NCBI GenBank assembly: GCA_028285445.1
Contig: JANQPQ010000004.1
Location: forward strand, 122,672 to 186,671
Reading direction: 5' to 3'
Length of the DNA stretch: 64,000 bases
Origin: Cyclobacteriaceae bacterium
GTDB lineage: Bacteria; Bacteroidota; Bacteroidia; Cytophagales; Cyclobacteriaceae
Shown here in pieces: positions 17,401-25,664 of the stretch (within the stretch, counting starts at the first letter, position 1; the number at the start of each line of letters is the position of its first letter). A model generated the notes under the pieces. It did no database searches. It worked only from the letters and a program-made list of their open reading frames with translations, and was not told where the DNA came from. The position numbers and the translations under genes are program-made.

Positions 17401-19190
17401 ACTCCTCCTACTACGTTCCAACTATAACTGTTTCCGGGCACATCGGTGGTAGAATAAGTAACCCCCGTTTCTCCTGCACAAACATCTGTTGCTCCTGTGA
17501 TTGATGGTGTTGGTATGGGATCGATTGTTACTGCTAATGGTAATGTCGTTTGCTGGCAACCTGACGCCGGATTGACTTCAAGCAGTGTCAATGAACCCGG
17601 ACCAGCGATACCCCAATCAACTGTTATTGAGTTTGTTCCGGCTCCAGCAGTAATTGTTCCACCTGAGATTGTCCACGTATATGTATTACCGCCGACTAAT
17701 AGCGTTGAATAGTTTACCCCCGTAGCCGTTTCACATACCATAACGGGGCCAGTAATAACCGGAGTTGGCAATGGATTAATGGTTACTGCAAAGTCTGTCG
17801 ATAAGGTAACACAACCGGCCACAGGAACGGATTCCTGCACCCTGACAATACCGGCTCCTGCCCCTGCCCAGTCTACAGTGATACTATTAGTTCCAATGCC
17901 AGATACGATTGCACCACCTACAACTGTCCAAGAGTAGGTATTACCGGCCACAGCGGGTGTTGAATAGACCACCCCAGTATCAAATTCACACACATCTGCC
18001 GTCCCTGAAACGACGGGAGTGGGCTGAACGTGGATTGTTACCGGGAGATTAAAAACATTAGTACATCCGGTGGCTATTATAGATTCTGTTACCTCAACAG
18101 ATCCACCCCCTGGTCCTCCCCAATCTACCGTTATACTGTTTGTTCCAGCTCCTGATGCTATGGCTCCTCCGGTAACATTCCAGACATAGGTATTACCACC
18201 AACAGCTGGAGTGGAGTATGCAACGGCGGTTTCATTTTCACAGACATCTACATCCCCTGAAATATTCGGCGTGGGGATGGGGTCAATTAATACAGCGAAA
18301 GGTGGCGTTGTAGCGGAGCATCCAGATGCCACAATGGCTTCGGTAACTTGTACGGAACCCGCACCGCTTGCCCCCCAATCTACTGTGATGCTGTTGGTCC
18401 CGGCACCAGCCACAATTGACCCACCGACTACTGTCCAGGTATAACTATGACCATTGTTGGTTGTGCTATACACTTCACCAGTATCAAATTCGCACACATT
18501 GCCCGAACCTGATATTGAAGGAGTAGGAATAGCATCAACTGTGACGTCGATTTGATCCGTCATTATAAGCGTGCATGAGCTTCTGCTGGATTCCACCTGT
18601 ATTACATAAGGACTGCCGGCGGGAGTTAATCCTGTGACGTTACCGAGAAATAAGGCAGCCCCGGTACCCGCAGTTATCATACCGGTATTGGCACCATCTA
18701 ATAAAATTTCGTAGTTGGTTCCCACTTCGGAACTAGCAATGTTAACGGATTGCACATCGCCGGCACATAGGGCTTGATTACCTGCTTCAACGATGTTTTC
18801 ATCCATGGGAGGCCCAGGGTTTACTATCAGTCCCTTGAAGGTCGCATCAAAACCCACAATCGATTGACAACCACTAACGTGGTCAATTCTAATTGCATAT
18901 TCCCCAGGAGGGATGCCGGTAAAGGAGACACTATTACCCCCTGAAAAATCAAATGCTATAGCTCCCAATCCTACTTCAAATAAGGTGTACTGGGCAAACG
19001 GCGGGTTACCATCATTAAATACCACGGAAATGGTACCATCGTTGGCTCCTAAGCATGTTTCATCAGTGACGGTATAATCATGTATTGTTTGACTAAGATC
19101 TGTGCTTGGGCAATCCTGGGCCGCGGTCTTCATTGAAAGACCAATTACCAGGAGAAAGGTTAGAGTGCTATGTATAAATAGGCCTTTCAC
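14406..19190 (-). CDS. Giant T9SS-type surface protein with nine PKD-like repeats
   Basis: 1594 aa; the GTG start overlaps the upstream TAG by one base and gives a signal peptide ending KTAAQ. Order: an N-terminal SprB-like module (about 30-125, with PPGEYAIRI and FKGLIVNPG); a second module to residue 220; nine PKD-like repeats of about 84 aa (221-976), each with VCE...YST, W.V.GG.I.SG.GTNSITVDWG and a Cys before the linker; three Ig-like repeats (about 977-1240, IVWYDDAGL, NFTPGP, TTFFVT); SprB-like repeats (about 1240-1480, NGQNGSITFNISGGVAPFTF); and the gliding-motility C-terminal domain (FPNIFTPNDDGYNDTFFIRN ... GIYYYTLVIAGREYTGWVEI) that directs T9SS export. Two Cys per PKD-like repeat suggest disulfides. 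Likely an adhesin or filamentous surface protein; exact role unknown. Confidence 0.92.
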   Translation of the reverse strand: MKGLFIHSTLTFLLVIGLSMKTAAQDCPSTDLSQTIHDYTVTDETCLGANDGTISVVFNDGNPPFAQYTLFEVGLGAIAFDFSGGNSVSFTGIPPGEYAIRIDHVSGCQSIVGFDATFKGLIVNPGPPMDENIVEAGNQALCAGDVQSVNIASSEVGTNYEILLDGANTGMITAGTGAALFLGNVTGLTPAGSPYVIQVESSRSSCTLIMTDQIDVTVDAIPTPSISGSGNVCEFDTGEVYSTTNNGHSYTWTVVGGSIVAGAGTNSITVDWGASGAGSVQVTEAIVASGCSATTPPFAVLIDPIPTPNISGDVDVCENETAVAYSTPAVGGNTYVWNVTGGAIASGAGTNSITVDWGGPGGGSVEVTESIIATGCTNVFNLPVTIHVQPTPVVSGTADVCEFDTGVVYSTPAVAGNTYSWTVVGGAIVSGIGTNSITVDWAGAGAGIVRVQESVPVAGCVTLSTDFAVTINPLPTPVITGPVMVCETATGVNYSTLLVGGNTYTWTISGGTITAGAGTNSITVDWGIAGPGSLTLLEVNPASGCQQTTLPLAVTIDPIPTPSITGATDVCAGETGVTYSTTDVPGNSYSWNVVGGVISGGAGTSSITVDWGAAGAGTVSVTEEITATGCQVTTPDLNVTIYLTPTPTVTGQASVCEFTTGVNYTTPNVAGNTYAWTVTGGTITSGDGTNSIMVDWGSAGAGTVSVQETVTAASCVVLSAPLPVSVDANPAPAVAGVVEVCENELGVIYSTPNVPGNNYLWTVVGGAIVSGAGTNSITVDWGAAGAGSIQVEETNPLTTCIFTTTPQAININSTPAPAIAGSADVCANQSGVVYTTPLVAGNNYNWNITGGTITSGLGTNSITVDWGSAGAGTLSVMESVITAGCDVTTPLFNITINSIPTPSITGTLTVCENETGVGYSTLAVAGNSYLWTVTGGTIVSGQNTDAIVVDWGSGPTGTVQVEETVTAAGCVTTTGVTNITIDPSTQNPPTTSSVTICLNDPIPTLTAVGTNIVWYDDAGLLPGNQVGTGPNFTPGPAQLDVSTLGTTTFFVTHDLGCGESPAAQVDINVVDLSPAPIVSSPLELCVNSAAPTLSTTGVGIIWYSDAGLSTQVGTGTNFTPGPSELDLTTPGTTSFFVTQNIGCNESPASELQVVVTAEPIAPGVAIPIVALCLGDAIPTLDATGSNLVWFDDMALTNQVATGGSFTPSAAQVDVNTVGKTTFYIAEVNICGNGPVATIDINVSDCSIPCFTHTSTVADADCNGQNGSITFNISGGVAPFTFTLSGPNGAVTQSSPDFQNLDVGTYGYLIEDANVCFAGGNIDIVSFNTTIDAQVSQIVGALCFEDNNGGSAVITVNGGADPYEYSMDGAVWTSFNSGDMLTNLPVGTNNIMFRNDLNDVCPDSESITIGKPANPLSAQVSTITESFTDEATGSILIDNISGGTGPYTVSAELVTPVFNNPQPDTSPLPASFDPQSQTTKILLENLYAGEYRITVEDDNQCQIVLNADVPFDDQLIFPNIFTPNDDGYNDTFFIRNLPDSQTSLMISSRWGRLIHEAKDYQNDWRADGVSEGIYYYTLVIAGREYTGWVEILRGE
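16250..18530 (-). repeat. Nine tandem 252-bp coding repeats (PKD-like domains)
   Basis: Nine in-frame units of about 84 codons inside the giant gene, each encoding a variant of GTNSITVDWG and a linker PTPxIxG. At DNA level the block around the NSITVDWG codons is well conserved between units (for example near 16600, 16850, 17110, 17360, 17610, 17870, 18120 and 18380), while the remainder has diverged, so the array is old but could still recombine. Confidence 0.85.
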
Positions 19191-19570
19191 TAATTCTTAT
19201 TGACAACCTCAATGCCCTTGAACTTGGGCCTGGTACCGATTATGGCGGAGCATCCATCCTGCCCCGTAATTCTTAGCATATACTCACCACCGGGTAAATT
19301 GGTATAAGTGAGAATGTTTTTACTGATGGAAGGACGCCTATCTCTCTGAATGCCTGCTCCCATTTTTACCAATTCAATCTTCTTTGCATTTTTCAAATCG
19401 GATGATTTGAAATGAAAGGCCAATTCACCTTCGCTCTTTACAACAACCTCAACCTCAGCGGGCTTCGGGCATTGAGCCAGGGAAGGGAAATACGCCAGAA
19501 ATGATAGGGTAAGCAGTAAGATACCCTTCAAAGTGTTACCACCTAATTCTACAGTTAGATTTGCATTCAT
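19190..19570 (-). CDS. Small secreted paralogue of the giant protein's N-terminal module
   Basis: 126 aa with a signal peptide ending FPSLAQ. The mature part is a single beta-rich domain; residues 92-124 (LPGGEYMLRITGQDGCSAII, then KFKGIEVVN) align with residues 93-124 of the giant protein (IPPGEYAIRIDHVSGCQSIV, then TFKGLIVN). It lacks the T9SS C-terminal domain, so it should enter the periplasm by Sec and has no obvious route outward. The stop overlaps the GTG start of the giant gene, so the two are translationally coupled and probably work together. Possible assembly partner or decoy of the giant protein (inference). Confidence 0.75.
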   Translation of the reverse strand: MNANLTVELGGNTLKGILLLTLSFLAYFPSLAQCPKPAEVEVVVKSEGELAFHFKSSDLKNAKKIELVKMGAGIQRDRRPSISKNILTYTNLPGGEYMLRITGQDGCSAIIGTRPKFKGIEVVNKN

Positions 19571-19903
19571 TGTTTAGGCTGCCTTGGGTCTTCATGGGTT
19601 TAGCGTTGCGGTTTATTAGCTGAAGACATATAAAAATGCCAAGATGGCACTTGATTTTAGCCCATAAAAGGAAGCATTTCTGTAACAAGTAATATTTGAG
19701 ATGAAATTGAACAATTTTAATATTTTTAAATCGCTCATTCATAATCGCCTTATTATCAGCCTTCTAATAGAATTAATTTGGCATTATTTCAACTTGAAGT
19801 GTATTCTCAGCATTATGAAATCAAAATCTGTGTAAAATCTGCTAAAATGCTACCTTTACAATCTTGGTACTTTTAGGGATTTCAATTAAAACGATAACAT
19901 CAT
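19571..19903. other. Intergenic region between divergent genes, no gene seen
   Basis: 333 bp, AT-rich. It must contain the promoter of the secreted-protein/giant operon (-) and that of aconitase (+). A frame of 68 codons on the - strand enters the small secreted gene but has no recognisable features. No strong hairpin or long repeat is seen. Confidence 0.5.
19827..19858 (+). promoter_or_regulatory. Candidate aconitase promoter
   Basis: TCTG, 20 nt, TACCTTTA (19851-19858): one mismatch in each element relative to TTTG and TAnnTTTG. The distance to the ATG (about 45 nt) is reasonable. Confidence 0.3.
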
Positions 19904-22174
19904 ATGGCATTTGATATTGACATGATTAAGGGAGTTTACGAGGGACTGGGAACAAGAATTGAAGCAGCAAAAGCTCTACTCAATAAACCATTAACTCTCT
20001 CTGAGAAGATTCTATATTCACACCTATTTACGGCATTACCTTCGGAGCCATTTGAAAGAGGAAAGTCATATGTAGATTTTGCCCCAGACAGAGTAGCCAT
20101 GCAAGATGCCACCGCCCAAATGGCTTTGCTTCAGTTTATGCAAGCAGGCAAGAAAACTGCGGCTGTCCCGAGTACCGTTCATTGCGATCATCTAATTCTG
20201 GCCAAGTCCGGAGCCGCGGAAGATCTTCGTAATTCAATTAATACCAGCAAAGAGGTATTTGATTTTCTGGAATCGGTCTCCAGCAAATACGGAATCGGTT
20301 TCTGGAAACCTGGCGCTGGAATTATACACCAGGTAGTGCTAGAAAATTACGCCTTTCCGGGAGGAATGATGATTGGCACAGACTCGCACACCGTAAATGC
20401 AGGCGGGCTTGGAATGGTAGCTGTGGGTGTTGGTGGCGCCGATGCAGTAGATGTTATGGCGGGAATGCCCTGGGAACTTAAGTTTCCTAAGCTAATTGGC
20501 GTAAAGTTGACTGGCAGACTCAATGGATGGACTTCCTCAAAAGACGTTATTCTGAAAGTGGCTGGAATCCTCACAGTGAAGGGCGGTACCGGTGCTATCG
20601 TCGAATACTTTGGAGACGGCGCAAGATCGTTATCATGTACTGGCAAAGGCACCATTTGTAATATGGGCGCCGAAATCGGTGCTACAACTTCTACCTTCGG
20701 CTACGATGAGAAGATGGCTGAATATTTAAGAGGTACAGACCGGGCCGATGTCGCCGACCTTGCCGATTCAGTAAAAGAACACCTCACGGGAGACGATGAG
20801 GTCTATGCGAATCCTGAGCAGTACTTTGACCAGGTTATAGAGATAAATCTATCAGAACTTGAACCGCACATAAATGGGCCATATACACCTGACAGAGCAA
20901 CTCCTATCTCCGAATTCGCTGAGGAAGTGAGAGCTAATGGCTGGCCTCAGGAGTTGGAGGTGGGATTGATAGGCTCCTGCACTAACTCTTCCTATGAAGA
21001 TATCACAAGAGCGGCATCGGTTGCGCAGCAAGCAAAAGATAAAAACCTAAAGGTTAAGGCAGATTACACCGTAACTCCAGGCTCTGAACAAGTGCGTTAC
21101 ACAGTAGAACGCGATGGATACTTGCAAAAGTTTGAAGACATTGGAGGAGTTGTTTTAGCCAATGCCTGTGGACCATGCATTGGGCAGTGGGCACGCCATA
21201 CTAATGATCCTGATAAGAAAAACTCTATCATAACCTCCTTCAACAGGAATTTTGCCAAGAGAAATGATGGCAATCCCAATACCCACTCCTTTGTGGCGTC
21301 ACCAGAAATGGTAACAGCGATGGCCATTGCAGGCGATATGACTTTTAATCCGCTGACAGACACCCTCACCAATGAAAATGGCGAACAGGTAAAACTAGAC
21401 GAGCCCGAAGGTATTGAAATGCCGATCAAGGGATTCGATGTTGAGGATAATGGATATAAGGCGCCAGCTGAAGATGGCGGCTCTGTGGAAGTGGTTATTG
21501 ACTCCGATTCGAAAAGATTGCAGCGGTTGACTCCATTTGATCCTTGGAATGGAGATAATATTACCGGCATGCGTCTGTTGGTGAAGGCGAAAGGCAAATG
21601 TACAACGGACCACATTTCCATGGCTGGCCCATGGTTAAGATTCAGAGGCCACCTCGACAATATATCCGATAACACGCTTACAGGAGCAATCAACTATTTC
21701 AACGATACTGCTGATAGTGTAAAGAGCCAACTTACCGGGGAATACGGAGCAGTTCCTGCAACTCAGCGTGCTTACAAAGAGGCGGGTATTCCAACTATCG
21801 TAGTTGGTGATCATAACTATGGTGAAGGATCTTCGCGGGAACATGCAGCCATGCAACCTAGGCACTTGGGTGTAAGAGTCGTGCTTGTTAAATCATTCGC
21901 TCGTATTCACGAGACTAACCTGAAGAAGCAGGGAATGCTTGGCTTGACTTTCGCGAATGAAGCAGACTATGATAAAATTCAAGAAGACGACACCTTCGAT
22001 TTTGTAGATCTTAATGAATTTACACCTGGTAGGCCTCTAACGTTGAAAGTTACACATAGTGATGGTTCGGAAGACATGATTGTAGCCAACCACACGTATA
22101 ATGCTGGTCAAATCGAATGGTACAAGGCTGGATCGGCGCTTAATCTAATAAAGCAGCAGGAATCCGGCAGTTAG
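19904..22174 (+). CDS. Aconitate hydratase (mitochondrial-type)
   Basis: 756 aa, the length of the mitochondrial-type aconitases rather than bacterial AcnA (about 890) or AcnB (about 865). The three cluster ligands are visible as C359 ([11 protein letters not shown]), C422 and C425 (ACGPCIGQW); [13 protein letters not shown] is at 158-170 and the swivel domain has [19 protein letters not shown]. It interconverts citrate and isocitrate in the TCA cycle through a [4Fe-4S] cluster in the cytoplasm. Followed 5 nt later by a small lipoprotein gene on the same strand. Confidence 0.96.
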   Translation: MAFDIDMIKGVYEGLGTRIEAAKALLNKPLTLSEKILYSHLFTALPSEPFERGKSYVDFAPDRVAMQDATAQMALLQFMQAGKKTAAVPSTVHCDHLILAKSGAAEDLRNSINTSKEVFDFLESVSSKYGIGFWKPGAGIIHQVVLENYAFPGGMMIGTDSHTVNAGGLGMVAVGVGGADAVDVMAGMPWELKFPKLIGVKLTGRLNGWTSSKDVILKVAGILTVKGGTGAIVEYFGDGARSLSCTGKGTICNMGAEIGATTSTFGYDEKMAEYLRGTDRADVADLADSVKEHLTGDDEVYANPEQYFDQVIEINLSELEPHINGPYTPDRATPISEFAEEVRANGWPQELEVGLIGSCTNSSYEDITRAASVAQQAKDKNLKVKADYTVTPGSEQVRYTVERDGYLQKFEDIGGVVLANACGPCIGQWARHTNDPDKKNSIITSFNRNFAKRNDGNPNTHSFVASPEMVTAMAIAGDMTFNPLTDTLTNENGEQVKLDEPEGIEMPIKGFDVEDNGYKAPAEDGGSVEVVIDSDSKRLQRLTPFDPWNGDNITGMRLLVKAKGKCTTDHISMAGPWLRFRGHLDNISDNTLTGAINYFNDTADSVKSQLTGEYGAVPATQRAYKEAGIPTIVVGDHNYGEGSSREHAAMQPRHLGVRVVLVKSFARIHETNLKKQGMLGLTFANEADYDKIQEDDTFDFVDLNEFTPGRPLTLKVTHSDGSEDMIVANHTYNAGQIEWYKAGSALNLIKQQESGS

Positions 22175-22179
22175 GATTG

Positions 22180-22320
22180 GTGACTATTAACCGAACCAGG
22201 CTTGGGTGCATCATAATGCTGATCGTCTTAGTGGCGTCATGCAAAACCTCGCAGAATCCTACGGCCGAAAGGCCAGGCACTAAGAGCAAAACAACAAATA
22301 TTAAGTATAATCGGCGCTAG
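22180..22320 (+). CDS. 46-aa lipoprotein
   Basis: Short frame directly after aconitase. From GTG at 22180 (or TTG at 22177) it reads an N-terminus with three Arg/Asn positions, a hydrophobic core IIMLIVLVAS, and the lipobox LVASC with Cys21, followed by a 25-residue polar tail (KTSQNPTAERPGTKSKTTN) ending KYNRR. The signal peptide and lipobox are complete, so this is a credible lipoprotein of only about 26 mature residues. Probably cotranscribed with aconitase. Function unknown. Confidence 0.6.
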   Translation: MTINRTRLGCIIMLIVLVASCKTSQNPTAERPGTKSKTTNIKYNRR

Positions 22321-22329
22321 GCCTAGCGC
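22314..22329. repeat. 16-bp perfect palindrome at convergent stop codons
   Basis: GCGCTAGGCCTAGCGC contains the TAG stop of the small lipoprotein (22318-22320) and, on the other strand, the TAG stop of the AraC gene (22325-22323). No T-run follows, so it is not a classical terminator. Confidence 0.7.
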
Positions 22330-23276
22330 AGGTCCAGTAGGTATTGTTTGGGAGTAACTCCAAACTTACGTTTGAAGGCACTAATAAAATGACTTGGATT
22401 GGTATAGCCAACCTGGTAGGCAACCTCCTTTATTTGTAAATCACCTTTTTGTAGAATGTCCATGGCGAGGTCCATGCGGTAGTTGTTGAGATAACCGTAA
22501 ACGGTGGTTCCGAATAATTGCTTAAATCCTACTTTAAGTTTGAACTCGTTTGTACCTACGACTCTTGCTAATTCGCTAATCTTTGGTGGATTGGCTACAC
22601 TGTCTGTCACAATATCTCTCGCCTTGCGGATTTTTTCCAAGTCAAGATTGCCACTGATATAGGGACAGCTTTCAATACTAACTTCGCTGGCCTCCTGGCT
22701 ATCCATGAACAACGATATAAATTCCAGCGCTTTCGCCTGGTGGAAAAGTTTTCTAAATGAATCGCTAACCTGATTCCCAAAAATCTGCCGCGTCAAGACT
22801 GATATGGAAGGAGTCATCCTTCTAACTGTAAACAACCTCTTCAACTTGTAACTTTGCAGCACGGCATCCATGCCACTCCCCTCCTTTGCCACTTCCTTGT
22901 TAAAAAATTCATGCAGTTTTGCCACTGACAATGCCAGTAGTAACATAGAACTGCCTCCTGCCATTTTCATTTCCCATTTCCACTGGCTAAACGGGTAGGT
23001 CATCATAAGTATTTCTGCAGCAGTTTGTATCTGTTCCGTGTCCTCCGCATTCGACAGATGCTTGACCTCTCCTTCCATAACGAAGCTGAAGATGATGGCT
23101 TCCCTGGGAATTTCTAATTGCAGATTAAATTCTTTGGTGGAATCGATTTGAATGAAGCCAAAATCGCCTCCGATAGTGCTATGTCGAAATGCAGCCTGAG
23201 ATTCAGCACCCGCTAGCTCAACTGTATGCTTGAAATTTTGAAAAAAATCGTTAAAAGTCTCTGGATTGATCTTCAA
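22323..23276 (-). CDS. AraC family transcriptional regulator
   Basis: 317 aa with a TTG start. Residues 1-200 are a non-conserved sensor part (beta-rich, includes PREAIIFSFVMEGEVKHL); the C-terminal part (about 215-317) is the double HTH: ISELARVVGTNEFKLKVGFK, FGTTVYGYLNNYRMDLAMDI, IKEVAYQVGYTNPSHFISAF and KRKFGVTPKQYL. It is related to the AraC protein at 52565 (same FKLKxGFKxLFGxTVYGY core). It diverges from the ferritin gene and may control it, but no operator could be assigned. Confidence 0.92.
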   Translation of the reverse strand: MKINPETFNDFFQNFKHTVELAGAESQAAFRHSTIGGDFGFIQIDSTKEFNLQLEIPREAIIFSFVMEGEVKHLSNAEDTEQIQTAAEILMMTYPFSQWKWEMKMAGGSSMLLLALSVAKLHEFFNKEVAKEGSGMDAVLQSYKLKRLFTVRRMTPSISVLTRQIFGNQVSDSFRKLFHQAKALEFISLFMDSQEASEVSIESCPYISGNLDLEKIRKARDIVTDSVANPPKISELARVVGTNEFKLKVGFKQLFGTTVYGYLNNYRMDLAMDILQKGDLQIKEVAYQVGYTNPSHFISAFKRKFGVTPKQYLLDLR

Positions 23277-23453
23277 TACTAATGAGTTACTTTCTTAACA
23301 TAATAACACTTTCCGTTGTCTATAGTTCAGGCAATTTGCAGTAGGTGTAGACAAACCTTAAGTGGTACAAATCTAAAGCAACACTACGAAAAACTGCTGC
23401 TATCAGATTAGAATGATACCAGTATTCCTCTTAATTACTTGCTGCAAAAGGTA

Positions 23454-23461
23454 TATATTTG
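23454..23461 (+). promoter_or_regulatory. Candidate -7 element of the ferritin gene
   Basis: TATATTTG is an exact TAnnTTTG match 14 nt before the ATG at 23476 (53 nt before that at 23515). No TTTG is seen at the usual upstream distance, so this is a half site. It argues against starts upstream of 23476. Confidence 0.3.
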
Positions 23462-23475
23462 AAAAAATCTTTGGA

Positions 23476-24066
23476 ATGGCCAAAAAAACAGCCCAATCGA
23501 AGCAAAACAAGCAAATGATTACACCGAAAAGATCCTTGACTACAGAAACAGAATCGATGTTGAATGAACAGATATTGATGGAAGGTAAATCTTCCGCCTA
23601 CTATCTATCTATGGCCTCGTGGTGCGATACGGAGGGGTATGTCAATTCCGCTCAGTTTCTTTATAAGCATTCTGAGGAGGAGCGGCAGCATATGTTGAAA
23701 CTTTTCGGCTATATCAACGATGCGGGTGGTCATGCCCTTCAACCGGAAATCACTGACATTAGGCATACATTTAACTCACTCAAGGAGGTTTTCGAGCTTA
23801 TTCTTGCCCATGAGATCGAGGTGACTAAGTCAATCAACAAAATTGTAGACCACTGCTTTGGTATCAAGGATTTTACCACTTTCAATTTTCTACAATGGTA
23901 TGTTACCGAACAACGGGAAGAGGAAACTCTTGCTCGTAGAGCCGTGGAGCTTTTTGATATAATTGGTGAAGATGGCATCGGCCTATGGACCATTGATCAG
24001 GAAATTGGGAAGCTGGAAAATTTCGCTGAAGAAAGCGGGCCTGAGACCTCCCCCGACATGCAATAG
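23476..24066 (+). CDS. Ferritin
   Basis: 197 aa from the ATG at 23476; the frame is open further upstream but a promoter-like element lies there. An alternative ATG at 23515 would start MITPKRSLTTETE, close to the usual ferritin start, leaving the KKTAQSKQNKQ segment as an unusual basic extension. Di-iron motifs are visible: MEGKSSAYYLSMASW, HSEEERQHMLKLF with the E-x-x-H pair, and FLQWYVTEQREEE. It stores iron as a 24-subunit cage with ferroxidase activity in the cytoplasm. It converges on the thioredoxin-like ferredoxin gene with 2 nt between. Confidence 0.93.
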   Translation: MAKKTAQSKQNKQMITPKRSLTTETESMLNEQILMEGKSSAYYLSMASWCDTEGYVNSAQFLYKHSEEERQHMLKLFGYINDAGGHALQPEITDIRHTFNSLKEVFELILAHEIEVTKSINKIVDHCFGIKDFTTFNFLQWYVTEQREEETLARRAVELFDIIGEDGIGLWTIDQEIGKLENFAEESGPETSPDMQ

Positions 24067-24068
24067 TG

Positions 24069-24317
24069 CTATTTCTTATCTAGCTTACTTACAATATGTT
24101 TGGCCTTGGCCTTGGCTATCATAATATTGTTGTGAATCACTGTAGGGCCTTCATGACAATTGCCGGTGCACTTCATTTTAACTAACCCAACCTTATTCTT
24201 TAGCTTCTTTTCTTTTATGTAAACCTCTAAGGCCTTGTGTAACTTCTTACTGCCGTTCTTTTTACAATCCTTGCCTGAGCAAACGAACACAAACTCCTCA
24301 ACACTTTTCTTCCCCAT
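24069..24317 (-). CDS. Thioredoxin-like [2Fe-2S] ferredoxin
   Basis: 82 aa. Cysteines C13, C18, C50 and C54 (FVCSGKDCKK and KMKCTGNCHEGPTV) have the spacing of the thioredoxin-like [2Fe-2S] ferredoxin family. It is a stand-alone domain, rich in Lys (about a quarter of residues). Likely an electron carrier; partner unknown. Begins 13 nt after the DUF819 stop and may be cotranscribed with it. Confidence 0.85.
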   Translation of the reverse strand: MGKKSVEEFVFVCSGKDCKKNGSKKLHKALEVYIKEKKLKNKVGLVKMKCTGNCHEGPTVIHNNIMIAKAKAKHIVSKLDKK

Positions 24318-24330
24318 TCTTTAATTTCAT

Positions 24331-25584
24331 TTACTGCGAAACAGTTTGCATTAATATTCCACAAAGCCAGGCACCGTAGGTGCCAAGGGCATAGCCAAGT
24401 ACGGCCAATAATACCCCTACCGGAGCCAAAGCAGGGTTAAATGCGGCCGCTACTATTGGGGCGGATGCGGCTCCTCCCACATTGGCCTGACTACCAACCG
24501 CTGTAAAAAAGAAGGGAGCTCTTATTAGTTTAGCTACTAATAACAAAATTGATACGTGAATAGTCATCCATATCAAGCCGACTACAAATATTCCTGGGTT
24601 ATCTAACACGGCACTAATATCCATCCTCATTCCAACAGACGCTATCAGCACATAGAGCATGGCCGTACCCAGCCTCGAAGCGCCTGCTCCTTCCAGATTT
24701 CGGGCCTTGGTAAATGATAACGCCAGGCCAATGGTGGTGGCTACCACGACCAACCAGAAAAATGTAGAGGTTAGACTGAACTTCTCCAATGCCGGCATAG
24801 ACTCCTTTATTAACGGGGCGATGAAGTTGGCAACGACATGAGAGAATGAAGTGGCACCAAATCCAATACCTAGAATTATCATGGTATCAGTCAGGCTAGG
24901 AATCTTCGCAACGCTCAACCTAAACTTCTCAATTCTGTTTTTCACATCTTCGATCGCTGAAGCATCAGCATTAAAAAACTTGTCAATTTTTGCTGATCGG
25001 CCTGCACCGTAGAGTAGAAAGGCCATCCAAACATTAGCTACAATCACATCAACAGCAATCATCTTGGAAAAGAGCGTCGGGCTGGCTCCAAAAACTTCTA
25101 ACATTGCCGTCTGATTAGCGCTACCTCCAATCCAACTACCAGCAATCGTGGCCATCCCTCGCCAAACTGCCTCTGGTCCGGCTCCACCTACCACATCTGG
25201 CGAAATCGCTGACATGATCAAAATTGCAATTGGCCCTCCAACAACTATACCCACGGTGCCAGCCAAAAACATAATCACCGCTTTTTTTCCTAGTTTGGCA
25301 ACCTCCTTTAAGTCAATGCTTAAGGTAAGCAGAACCAAAGTAGTGGGAAGCAAATATCGCGAGGAAACGAAATACATATTCGAGGCCTCTCCATCATAGA
25401 TATCTAACGTATTCAATACCGAAGGAAGAAAGTAACAAACCAGCACCATGGGAACGTAGGTGTAGAACTTCTTCCAAAATGGTGTATCAGTAGAAGCAGT
25501 TTTAAAGATCACTGCCAGAATCACCATTAGGATTCCAATAACAATGGCATCGTTTGTTATTAGGACTTCTCTGGTCTCATGCAT
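24331..25584 (-). CDS. DUF819 family membrane protein
   Basis: 417 aa with about ten to twelve hydrophobic helices. The text fits DUF819 (YjcL-like): YFLPSVLNTL, YLLPTTLVLLTLSIDLKEVA, GSWIGGSANQTAMLEVF and the C-terminal SQANVGGAASAPIVAAAFNP. The two GG-x-A/N-rich loops are the most conserved part and look like those of inverted-repeat transporters. Substrate unknown. It precedes the thioredoxin-like ferredoxin gene on the same strand. Confidence 0.85.
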   Translation of the reverse strand: MHETREVLITNDAIVIGILMVILAVIFKTASTDTPFWKKFYTYVPMVLVCYFLPSVLNTLDIYDGEASNMYFVSSRYLLPTTLVLLTLSIDLKEVAKLGKKAVIMFLAGTVGIVVGGPIAILIMSAISPDVVGGAGPEAVWRGMATIAGSWIGGSANQTAMLEVFGASPTLFSKMIAVDVIVANVWMAFLLYGAGRSAKIDKFFNADASAIEDVKNRIEKFRLSVAKIPSLTDTMIILGIGFGATSFSHVVANFIAPLIKESMPALEKFSLTSTFFWLVVVATTIGLALSFTKARNLEGAGASRLGTAMLYVLIASVGMRMDISAVLDNPGIFVVGLIWMTIHVSILLLVAKLIRAPFFFTAVGSQANVGGAASAPIVAAAFNPALAPVGVLLAVLGYALGTYGAWLCGILMQTVSQ

Positions 25585-25664
25585 GTTTCGAAAGGTTAGT
25601 CATAGGCTAAAAACTGAGTAATATAGGTTTTTTTATCATATTAGCCTCTCCTAATAAAAAGTTG

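Noticed and set aside
16250-18530. Regular 252-bp repeats that could suggest a CRISPR or satellite array
   Set aside because: Repeats are in frame, encode one protein domain each, and have no short spacer-repeat structure.
19536-19742. 68-codon - strand frame upstream of the small secreted gene
   Set aside because: Overlaps the start of a gene with a clear signal peptide; composition looks random.
21097-21693. 198-codon frame opposite aconitase
   Set aside because: Antisense shadow of a well supported gene; no family features.
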